Below, one piece after another: positions 8,541-17,900 of a stretch of 64,000 nt of DNA (positions within the stretch are counted from its first letter, which is position 1; the number at the start of each line of letters is the position of its first letter). The DNA is taken from positions 124,001 to 188,000 of the forward strand of contig JAZUBQ010000005.1 in the NCBI GenBank assembly GCA_045638525.1. Reading direction: 5' to 3'. This stretch comes from SIG452 sp045638525 (GTDB taxonomy: Bacteria > Bacillota > Clostridia > UMGS1840). The position numbers were made by a program, and so were the translations under genes. The notes beneath the pieces are model-generated. The model was not told the origin of the DNA. It did no database searches and was given only the letters and a program-made list of their open reading frames with translations.

Positions 8541-9536
8541 TTACTTTCCGCACGCTTTTAGTATAGTTTTATATAACTGAAGTTCATAATCATAATCCCA
8601 TTGATTTTCTTTTTCTCCTCGAACCATTGCACCAAAGTTTCTCATCATAACATCATAACGTTTAAAGCTTGGACTTTGCTCTTTGGTAGATGCAATATGC
8701 CAATTTTCACTGTCATATACAGATTTCGATGTAATATTATCTTCCGAATCATTATTCCATTCCAAAGGTTTTAATTCAACTGTTTTCTTTGTGCCCGAAA
8801 CAACCACTTGCCTTCTTTCAAAACCGCCCACTTCCACAGCCGAAGTTTTAGCAAACGATATCCCGTTTTTATATTCAAACACAGCCATTCCGAAATCTTT
8901 TGCAGTGACACCATCAATACCCGAACACTTATTTAACGGAATGATTTTTTCAGGTTGCCCCTGAATGGAAAGTATCAAATCCACTAAATGACATCCTAAG
9001 AAAAACATCATTCCACCCGGAAAATTACCCAACCAATCACGCACATTTTTAGGGTGAACACAGTTCATTTGTGCCTCAACACTGATAATATCACCCAACT
9101 CACCATTTTTTATCTGTTTTTTCAGCTCAATAATACACGGATTGAAGCGATACATATACCCTATCTGAAAAACTGTTTGATTTCGTTTTACAATCTCAAT
9201 CAGCTCTTCAAAATCAGAAAGTTCGGTACCTCCCGGTTTTTCCATATGGATATGTTTGTTATGTTCGACTGCCATTTTTGCATATTTCGTAAGATATACT
9301 TCTTCCGTTTCAATCGCTACTGCCTCAATTTCCGGATTGTTTAAGATTTCTTCTACAGTAAGCTCCGGGTATCCTTTGAATATCTCCAACCGTTCCGGAA
9401 ACTTTTCTTTTTCATTTTCAGGCATCGCATATCCACAAATTTCAAACATATCACTTAGTTTGGTTAAAGTTTTAAAAATCTCGCTTCCATGACTATTTTT
9501 ACTTGTCCCTATCTGTGCTATTTTAATTTTTTTCAT
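8541..9536 (-). CDS. Gfo/Idh/MocA-family NAD(P)-dependent sugar or cyclitol oxidoreductase
   Basis: This 331-residue protein has an N-terminal Rossmann fold (KKIKIAQIGTSKNSHG, an atypical glycine loop), the family motif EKPGG near residue 101 whose Lys contacts cofactor and substrate, and a C-terminal barrel with LGCHLVDLIL near residue 183, which contains the conserved active-site His. The family oxidises or reduces sugars, inositols and similar polyols. I chose the ATG at 9536; an upstream ATG at 9548 abuts the AAAGGA ribosome site and one at 9590 has none. It is monocistronic; a weak promoter (TATAAT at 9631-9626, minus strand) lies about 90 bases upstream. Substrate unknown. Confidence 0.85.
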   Translation of the reverse strand: MKKIKIAQIGTSKNSHGSEIFKTLTKLSDMFEICGYAMPENEKEKFPERLEIFKGYPELTVEEILNNPEIEAVAIETEEVYLTKYAKMAVEHNKHIHMEKPGGTELSDFEELIEIVKRNQTVFQIGYMYRFNPCIIELKKQIKNGELGDIISVEAQMNCVHPKNVRDWLGNFPGGMMFFLGCHLVDLILSIQGQPEKIIPLNKCSGIDGVTAKDFGMAVFEYKNGISFAKTSAVEVGGFERRQVVVSGTKKTVELKPLEWNNDSEDNITSKSVYDSENWHIASTKEQSPSFKRYDVMMRNFGAMVRGEKENQWDYDYELQLYKTILKACGK

Positions 9537-9760
9537 ATTGTTAACCATTCCTTTCACAAAATCACCAAACAGTATAAAATCATTAGGCATTGCTGTAGAT
9601 TACTACATAAACCAATACATGTTAGATTATATCTCGCTATGTCATTTTATTAAAGTGCCCGGATTCTCTTTTTTGTTTTATATTCTCATTTTCAGAAGAA
9701 AACGCCTGGCAAATCTGGTAAAGATGTTACATATAAACTTCTTTGATTCTTTCACAAAAT

Positions 9761-9830
9761 ATTCGAAGAACAGAAGAAAAACAAAAAGCAAGTCATTCTA
9801 AAAATGACTTGCTTAATGGTGGCGGAGAAG
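9761..9830. repeat. Left copy of the 70-bp direct repeat (possible att site)
   Basis: Contains the terminator hairpin AAGCAAGTCATT/AATGACTTGCTT-like arms and the sequence TGGCGGAGAAG, i.e. the CCA end, discriminator and 3' acceptor strand of tRNA-Ser(GCT), but no other tRNA sequence. Differs from the right copy at three positions. Confidence 0.8.
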
Positions 9831-10378
9831 TAAAGACTTTACTTAATACTCCGTTTTTTAATCACTCAAACCCTTGTAAAATGCACGATTTAGTTTGATT
9901 GTAATTTCCTTCGTAACGTAAGAATTTATTTATATTCAGCTTATTTTCAATATTTCCTATGTGTTTATTATATCATAATGTGGAAGCAAAATCAATTGTT
10001 TTGATGAAATTCATTAAGGGTAATTTGGATTAGGTTTGAAAGTAATCTTAGTTGTTGATTAAAACGGTCACAAACGCACTTAAAACGACCTGTATCGCAT
10101 TTTATTTCAATCAAGGTTAATTTGCCTTCCGAAGATTAACAGTGGTCGAAAAAAGCATTTTTTCTCAAATACAGAACTCTATTATTTATATTGTGTATCG
10201 TGAGTAAATGCGATAAAAAAATAGCTGACAAATGCTAAAATATGCGGTATAATAACATCGTCAATTGAACTGACTCGTTTGTCTTTAGTGGTGTTTGCAT
10301 TAGAATCATCCTTTCTGTTGTAATGACAAGATGACTATAAGGGGGGCTACTTCTTTGACAAGATTGCCCGCTTATGGC
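9831..10378. other. Gene-poor left flank of the island
   Basis: About 550 bases without a supported gene. One minus-strand stretch (about 10340-10190) is open for roughly 50 codons and reads like protein (ending FIAFTHDTQYK) but has no start codon or ribosome site, so it may be a relic. Nothing else is recognisable. Confidence 0.5.
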
Positions 10379-10418
10379 AAAACAGCGACTTTGACGTAGA
10401 AATCAAAGTCGCTGTTTT
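10379..10418 (-). terminator. Terminator of the secreted-hydrolase operon
   Basis: Sixteen-base-pair perfect stem (AAAACAGCGACTTTGA and its complement, loop of 8) 28 bases past the stop of the lipase/LRR gene. Confidence 0.85.
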
Positions 10419-10446
10419 CAAATTTTGAATATAAATGATTCCAAAA

Positions 10447-13400
10447 CTATTCAATAACAGGTTTTATTAAAACTTTTTCGGTTGCTGTTGTTAATGGTTT
10501 AAGTGAATTTAAGTTACTCCACAAAAATGCTTTTAATGTGCAGAATTCTTCGCCTACATACTGAATATTTATATCATTCACTGTAGCAACTATCATATAA
10601 CTGTTCATATCTACCAGAACAGGGCGAATGCTATCCAATTTACCAGTCTCGTCATACACTGCTAACAAACAGGTTGCAGAATCACCCGGTGTTCTGGCAA
10701 CAATCGTTACACAAACATCATCTCCGCCATAGTTATTTGTTTCGTGATAGAATGCATCTTCTTTTAATTCGATGGTTTCATCTAATAAAACAATATAGTT
10801 TTCCGCTACTTCTATATGAATATATGTATCCATCAGCTGAGTTGTTCCGTTCCAATTGGTACCAGCAAAACATATCATCTTAAATTCAGGAGATGTTCCG
10901 TATGCAATCTCAGAGCCTGCAATCAGCGGTTCATCACCAAGAAACACCAGATTTTTCAGATTTTCGCACTCATAAAAAGCACAATTCAAAACTTTTGCTA
11001 CGGTTTTTGGAAGAACTACAGTATTCAAATTTTCGCAATAAGCAAATGCATATTTTTCAATATTGGTGACTCCCTCTTGCATATGGATATACTTAATTGC
11101 ACTATTATAGAATGCATATTCCGGGATCTTTGTAATACAATCCGGAAGTATGACAGATTCTACTTGTGTACCGCTGAAATTAAAGTAAGAGAGGAAACTA
11201 AATCCGCTCAAATCCAATTCTCCGCATACCGGTTTGTCCGATAAATCAACTCTGCTGATGCGGTATTCATCGTCAACCTTTCTCCAGATGATACCGTCCC
11301 AGGTTCCAGGCCAATCCCAGTCCCAACCTAAAACTTCTGCATTTGCACCGGTACATAAGAACGCAATCAGTTCGTTAACCTCATCCTGATTAAACATTTC
11401 CGTACCATCTGTGATGTTCTGTGTTGCATAGGTTGCAATTCCGGTGCTTAAACCGGCCTGATTCAACGAAGATTCAACATCCGCAACCTCCAGGAAGTTC
11501 TCATCACAATTCAGATCACTTAAAGAAGAACAATCTGCGATTTCCAAGGATGTTATTCCGGAATTATAACAGTTCACACTGCTAAGATTCACACAACCTG
11601 ATAAATTAAGGGTTGACAAAGAACTGTTCTCGCAGGATACACTTTCAACATATTCTGCCTCAGGTAAGTTGAAATCACCTTCCAGATCCAGATTGTCGAA
11701 ATTGATATTGGTAACATGATATTCATCCCCGATAATTTTCCACTCAACGCCCTCCCAGCTGTATGGATCGTCCAAATCCCAACCCAGCTTTTCAAGATTC
11801 AAAGATGTGTTGGCAAATGCACTTAAGCTGGAAAGTTCTGCAGCATTGAAATCGTATCCTTCGTTGTATTTTTGTGTTCCCAACACAGCAGAACCGCCGT
11901 TCAGATTGATAGCATTCATCTGGTTCATCAAATCTGCATTTTGGGATTCCACAATTCTGTTTTCGCTACATAAGAATGTGTTCAGATTTGTGTTTGTTGA
12001 AATATCAATAGAATACAGTTCATTATTTCCGCATCTTACAGTTTGCAATGTTGTTGCACCGCTCATGTCCAAATCATTAATTTGATTTCCATAGCAATTC
12101 AGCTCGGAAAGCTGCGCCATATCAGATACATCCAGCGATGAAATATTGTTGAATGCACAATTTAATGTTTGCAGATTATTGCATTCCTCAACATACAAGG
12201 AACCGATACTATTTGCGATACAGCTTAATGTAACCAGTTCGGTGCACTCAGAAACAACCAGCATAGAAATTGCATTTCCATCTAAATTCAGATTCTGCAA
12301 TTTGGGGAAATTGTTTGCATTAAACCATCCGCCTAAGTTCAAATAACTTAAGTCAATATCCACCACATTACCATCCGTGTTCCACTTAATTCCTACCCAT
12401 GTGGAGGAATCCTCAATGTCCCAACCGACAGTTTCCAGCATCAATTCATTATCTCTCTGTTGGAAGAAGGAATTCAATGCATCGAATTCCTCTTCGTTCA
12501 ATTCCACAATACCATTGCCGTATAAGGGTTCAGAGAATAAATGTGCTTTCGATGTACTCGGAATTTTTTTGGTTGACATAGCGGCATGATAAGTAATCAT
12601 TGAATGGCAATCACCAAACGCAGCCAACTTCCCAACTGTTCCATTGACACCAAAGAAGCAGGTAAGTCTATTGAACGGACAAACGTGAAGCAAATGGCTG
12701 AGCATATTAGTAATACCACCGGATTTACTCGCTGCAAGTGCCAACCCCTCAGAAAAATAGTGAAACGCTTCTTCTGCACAATATGAATATTTATTTGGAT
12801 CATGATGATAATATTCATCCAAAGTTCCCCAGGTACCTACAACATAGTCTCTTATATCTGTTGGAGTTCCCGCATTCCAATTATAATCAGGATCGCCGTA
12901 TTCTAACGCCATCATATCTGCAAATACGCCATTGGTTCTAAGCAATTCTGCAGAATTGAATGTATAGATTCTGCCATGTTTCTTAAATCCCCAATTCGTA
13001 GAAAATGGCATATATGTTACAAAGTCTAATTCGTTGCACACATTAATTATATTTTTTAAGCCGGTATCGGGTGACTGTGTTGTATTAGGAGTTGCAAACA
13101 AATATGCATATACTTTGTCATACTTTGAATTGTTTGTAATACTTTCGGCCAACAGATTGCCGGCTGCAGCACCACGGCTGTGACCGGTGATAACAACCAG
13201 AGGATTTTTGATTTTATTTTCATCAAGATAATCTTCTAACTGTTCTTCAGCATCAACCGCTGCTTTATAAAATGAATAGTGCTCATCAAAGCATGCACTG
13301 TTGTCTCCTGATACCATCATATTTCCTTGCCATGCTTCTTTGGTATTGGATCCTTGAATAATAACAAACACCAGATCTTTAGGAACTACTGAATTATTAT

Positions 13401-14982
13401 ACCTAACCTTTTTGGATGCAATAACCAGCGGAGATGTATCCTTACTGGGAGCATAATAATTGTTTGAAATTTTGTAATCAAACTGGCGTTCCTTTAACAA
13501 GTCACCCAACGCCAAAGTAATTCCTCTTGCCGATTCCACACTTCCCCGTTTGGTTATAATCACTTTCTGGTCAGTTCCTAATTTATAACCATTCTGTTGG
13601 TAGGCTAATGCAGAATATTCCGCACACTCCAATGCTAAATCCACATTATATTTCTGATTATCATAGTCCCAAGGGACTAAATCAGCCACCTCTGAAACAT
13701 TGACCTGAAACACTAAATTTACAACTGTTCCCTCTCGGGATTCAACCTTACAAACAGCTTCTGCTTTACCGGAATGTTTAGCGGTTATTTTTCCTGTAGA
13801 TTCATTTATGGTTGCTATGTTTGGATCAGATATTCTCCAAGATGTAGAAACCACTGCATTTGAGGGCTCGCAAATTACCTTGGGTGTATATGTTTCATTG
13901 ATTGAATAAAATGTATAACCGGACATATTCAGCACTGCTCTTTTTAAAGTAACATTTTTTACATTATAAACCCAATATCCATCACTGGTTTTATACCAAA
14001 TGTTATGTGCTGAATTTTCAGCTTTTGCAACAACAGGGATAACATCGCCCTTAGTATAAGACTTCTTAGGTTTCCCCTGTTTATAAGGAATGTCCAATGC
14101 ATTTACATTGTCATTCGCAATAAAGGTCTCATTTACAGCAATCTCTCTTAATTCCCAGGCTTTACCGCAGTTCACGCATTTGCCAACACTCCAGTTGGCG
14201 TGAGTACAGGGTTTAGGTGGCAACGGGGAATAATAACCCGTATTGGTTGAGCCACCGGTATTTCCGCTATTTGTGGAACCACTTCCGGTAGAACCACTTC
14301 CGGTAGAACCACTGCCGGAGGAACCACTATTCCCGGTATTGCTATTATTGGTTACATTATTTGATATGGTATCATTTCTTTCACCGGTCAACTCTTCCAC
14401 ATTTTCGGAATAGATATACCCCTCTTTAAGTTTGTACCAGATATGATTTTTACTGTTTTTCACGGCACCAAATGTAGTAACAGGCGTTCCTTTACTTAAC
14501 CGGTCCAGTTCAGTGCCACCTAAATAGGGATATTGGCGCACAGCGGATGTGGAAGTCTTCACCCGGAATTCGCGGCGGATATCATCCTCGCTTATTATCG
14601 GTTCGTAATAATCACATCCAAGCGACTGACAAACGCTATTCTTCATATCATGCTTATGCTTTGTAACATTTCCGTTCCAAAGCCAAAACACATTATTTAC
14701 CCCATTGTTTGTAAGCTCCGGAGAAATTATGATTTTGTGCCAATTGGTCCAAGTAATTAATGTTGTCTTATTTTTCTTTGTTTCTGTAACTTTAAAAACT
14801 GTACCTTTTTTTGAAACCTTAGAAACTATATCATTGTCTTCTCCAATCCCATATCTTAATGGAACACTATCTTTTGATGTTTCGTAATAAGTAACACTTG
14901 CAGCGGACGCAGTTATGCTGAAAGTCGGAACTGTTGAAGACAGTATCGAAATCAGCATCAGGATTGCCAGTATTCTTTTCAT
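10447..14982 (-). CDS. Giant secreted lipase-like protein with SH3-like, Ig-like and leucine-rich repeats
   Basis: This 1511-residue exported protein has a signal peptide (MKRILAILMLISILSSTVP, cleavage near ITASA, residue 28). In order it then shows SH3-like repeats (about 30-75, 115-195 and 285-340, each with a WYK-type motif), a Ser/Gly/Thr/Asn linker (about 205-250), and a BIG2-type Ig domain (350-425). A class-3-lipase-like alpha/beta hydrolase follows (430-800) with nucleophile elbow VVITGHSRGAAAGN, Ser602. Then come two or three leucine-rich segments rich in LNCYGNQI-type units and a BspA-like LRR block (840-1330). The C-terminus is the shared module ending FLWSNLNSLKPLT. There is no LPxTG or SLH anchor. 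It is the third gene of the operon, 12 bases after the papain-like gene. Inference: an extracellular or surface esterase acting on host or dietary lipid or ester; the substrate is unknown. Confidence 0.85.
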   Translation of the reverse strand: MKRILAILMLISILSSTVPTFSITASAASVTYYETSKDSVPLRYGIGEDNDIVSKVSKKGTVFKVTETKKNKTTLITWTNWHKIIISPELTNNGVNNVFWLWNGNVTKHKHDMKNSVCQSLGCDYYEPIISEDDIRREFRVKTSTSAVRQYPYLGGTELDRLSKGTPVTTFGAVKNSKNHIWYKLKEGYIYSENVEELTGERNDTISNNVTNNSNTGNSGSSGSGSTGSGSTGSGSTNSGNTGGSTNTGYYSPLPPKPCTHANWSVGKCVNCGKAWELREIAVNETFIANDNVNALDIPYKQGKPKKSYTKGDVIPVVAKAENSAHNIWYKTSDGYWVYNVKNVTLKRAVLNMSGYTFYSINETYTPKVICEPSNAVVSTSWRISDPNIATINESTGKITAKHSGKAEAVCKVESREGTVVNLVFQVNVSEVADLVPWDYDNQKYNVDLALECAEYSALAYQQNGYKLGTDQKVIITKRGSVESARGITLALGDLLKERQFDYKISNNYYAPSKDTSPLVIASKKVRYNNSVVPKDLVFVIIQGSNTKEAWQGNMMVSGDNSACFDEHYSFYKAAVDAEEQLEDYLDENKIKNPLVVITGHSRGAAAGNLLAESITNNSKYDKVYAYLFATPNTTQSPDTGLKNIINVCNELDFVTYMPFSTNWGFKKHGRIYTFNSAELLRTNGVFADMMALEYGDPDYNWNAGTPTDIRDYVVGTWGTLDEYYHHDPNKYSYCAEEAFHYFSEGLALAASKSGGITNMLSHLLHVCPFNRLTCFFGVNGTVGKLAAFGDCHSMITYHAAMSTKKIPSTSKAHLFSEPLYGNGIVELNEEEFDALNSFFQQRDNELMLETVGWDIEDSSTWVGIKWNTDGNVVDIDLSYLNLGGWFNANNFPKLQNLNLDGNAISMLVVSECTELVTLSCIANSIGSLYVEECNNLQTLNCAFNNISSLDVSDMAQLSELNCYGNQINDLDMSGATTLQTVRCGNNELYSIDISTNTNLNTFLCSENRIVESQNADLMNQMNAINLNGGSAVLGTQKYNEGYDFNAAELSSLSAFANTSLNLEKLGWDLDDPYSWEGVEWKIIGDEYHVTNINFDNLDLEGDFNLPEAEYVESVSCENSSLSTLNLSGCVNLSSVNCYNSGITSLEIADCSSLSDLNCDENFLEVADVESSLNQAGLSTGIATYATQNITDGTEMFNQDEVNELIAFLCTGANAEVLGWDWDWPGTWDGIIWRKVDDEYRISRVDLSDKPVCGELDLSGFSFLSYFNFSGTQVESVILPDCITKIPEYAFYNSAIKYIHMQEGVTNIEKYAFAYCENLNTVVLPKTVAKVLNCAFYECENLKNLVFLGDEPLIAGSEIAYGTSPEFKMICFAGTNWNGTTQLMDTYIHIEVAENYIVLLDETIELKEDAFYHETNNYGGDDVCVTIVARTPGDSATCLLAVYDETGKLDSIRPVLVDMNSYMIVATVNDINIQYVGEEFCTLKAFLWSNLNSLKPLTTATEKVLIKPVIE

Positions 14983-14994
14983 TTGTCTTATCTC

Positions 14995-17900
14995 CTATTC
15001 AACTTCTTCCTCTTTGGAAACAGCCAGAGGTTCCAATTCCGAGAGTTTGTTCCAAACAAATAATTTCACGGTAAATTTCTTGTCGGTCAATCCGGAAATA
15101 TAAATATTTTTGAATATAACTTCATTATCGCCAGCCAACAATGTTTTATCCGAAGGCAGCACCTTCACCAACGTTCCGTGAGAATCAAAAACGGACATCA
15201 CAACAGATGCATTTTCGATTGTCTTGGAGGTTTTATTGGTGATATTTGCCTCAACGCTTCCAAAAATATTGGTATCATATACTCCTAAATTGTTATCAAT
15301 GATTTCGATATTACAATCAAAACCGTCGTCCACAAAAAGTGTATAGGTATCGCTGACACGTCTGTCTGCTGAATATGCAGTTACTGTAACATTACCACCA
15401 CTTTTTGCCGTCAACAATCCGTATTCATTCACAGATGCCACACTCGGATTATCAACTTCCCAGATAATGGTTTTATCTCCTGCATTTTCAGGATAAACGC
15501 TGTAATCAAGAAGCAGTTTGTTTCCGGCTACCACCTGAGGTTCGGTATTATTTATTGTGACGTTATCCACACTAACCGGTACAGTAACGGAAATTGTACA
15601 CTGTGCAGAAGTTTTTCCGTCTGTTGTGCATACAGTTACAACCGCCTGACCAATACCCAACCCGGTCACAAGACCTCTGGAGGATACCGACAGAACCTGA
15701 TTGTTGCTGCTGGTCCATATCAGCTCTGCAGTACTATCCACAGGTTGTAAACTTGCTTTTAACTGATAGGTATTTCCCAAAGCAATTTTGGTGCCGGAAG
15801 TATCCAAATGAATGGAAGAAGCTGCTGAGGTTGACTGATTCAATCCATCGCCTGAGTTACCAATAGAAAGGAAACTTGCTTTTTTCAACGAACTTTCCAA
15901 AGAAGCATAGGTTGCAAATGCCCAACAACTTCCGATTTCGCCCTGGTTTTTGACAGAAGTCATGCATTCTTCTTCTCTCAAATCATATCTGGACGGAAGT
16001 TCTGCACCTTCAGCATAATTATGATTGGTATTCAAATCAGGAATAAACGGTGGTGGAATAGAGCCCAGCGTATATTCTGAATCCGTTGCAAAAAGCTCTA
16101 CCGAATCTTGGGATTTTATGTAATCCACAAACGCTTCGTTCAGGTCATAGCCTGCCTCCAGCATTTCGTCAATAGAATAAACTTTGTCGCTTTCATATTC
16201 TCTACCGATGTTATCAATTCCTTGCAAGAATACCGAAGTATCATCAGTTTCGGTAAATGCCTTAATACAAAGATTTGTATTCTTCTTGTGTTCGGTCATA
16301 TCCATCCATGTTTTTTTGTCCATACCAATGTAGGACTCGTCTTTATTGGCTCTCGCATTAGAAGCATGACCTTCTAAAGGAAACTCCATAAACAACATCA
16401 CATTTCCTGTGTTCGCAGTTGTTTTTACCACAACAGCAAATCTTGTACCCTTCGCCAGCTCAATGGGATTATCCAGATTCACAGTGAGATATCCTGCATA
16501 TTCAGAAACACCTGTTTTCAACACCGGACCAAGATTCTCAAGAGATTTTTGATTCTGGTAATTTGTCACAACATAGACTTCGTATGCCATACCGGGCGCA
16601 TAGTTATAGAAGGAAACCGCCTTCAATAACTCTTTTTCCTGCAAAGCACTTCCTGCCTCAGGAAATACATTGGCAGCATATAATTCTTTTTCTCCGAATT
16701 CATTGGTTGCCAGGGTTGGACCTAAGTAATCGTACTGATAAATTTTATTATAGTTATCCGCACTTTCGGCATGATAGAACACGGCATTGTAATCATCGTT
16801 TTCCGGACGTCCGGTTTTCGGATCCACAACATATTTTCCAAGGTATTTATCGTAGTACGAAATATAAAAATATCCATCTTCCCCGGAATTGGTTCCCCAA
16901 CTGTTTTTACAGATGAAAGCACCATCTCCGGGAGGAGTTGTCTCAAAGTTAGCTCTGGAATAATTATCATCCCAACCAATAATGGCAATCGCATGTCCAT
17001 ATCTTGCTGCAGGCGCATTCTGCGGATAATAATAGCTGGACTCATCTTCGTTAAAATAAGATTTCTCAAGGGTAACATCATCTTGTTCAAGTTTGAATGA
17101 GGAATAAACTGCACCATATTTCATTATAGCGTTCTTGATTTCATCATTATCAAGATCGTGGCTTCTGTATGGGAGATACAGAATATTCTGAACATGGTAA
17201 TCAGCGGAAAGATTTCCATGATACTTGATATCATCCACCTTACCGGTATACGGATACGGGTCGTTTTCTTCTGAAACAACACCATCCCAACGCGCAAGAT
17301 ATGCTGATGCCATCAGGGCATTACCGCCTTTGTTGGGGTGATAGTTAAATCCGTATTCATCAAGATAGCTGGAATTGGTAATCATATGATGTTCGGAAAA
17401 ATCGAATTCGCCTTTTAATTCCAAGCTGACAACATCCACATTACAGTATGCAACCAATCTGTTGGAAACTGTAGTTGCTTTCACTCGGGTATTTCCTAAA
17501 CCGACTGCCGTTACAACACCGTTTTCATCCACGGTTACAACATCGGGGTCCTCACTGCTCCAATATACCTCCCTGTTCTGGGCAGTTGCAGGTAACACAG
17601 TTGCAAGCAAGGTCTTTTTCTTACCTAAGTTCATTTTTACATAGGCAGGCTCAATTTCAACGGATGTAGGTTTGATAATTCCCCGGGCATCGGTTTCGAA
17701 TATTTCTATAGCTGACCAGGGAGACCAGTTGATTTCATTCTTCACACGCACCTGATACCAATACTCTGTGTTCGGAGTTAATCCGGTGATGACCGTAGAA
17801 AGTCCCTCTGATTCCACAGTGTATTTCATTTTGCTGTTATTTTTTTCAAAATATTTGAACTCTGTCATTTGAAGCGTGCCGCCGTTTAATTCAGCAGATG

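Noticed and set aside
9538..9801. Plus-strand frame upstream of the Gfo/Idh gene
   Set aside because: It overlaps the gene's start and promoter, lacks a ribosome site and is Phe/Lys-rich as expected of AT-rich noncoding DNA.
16722..17117. Open frames inside the papain-like gene on either strand
   Set aside because: They overlap conserved catalytic coding and have low-complexity, Ile/Met-rich products typical of shadows.
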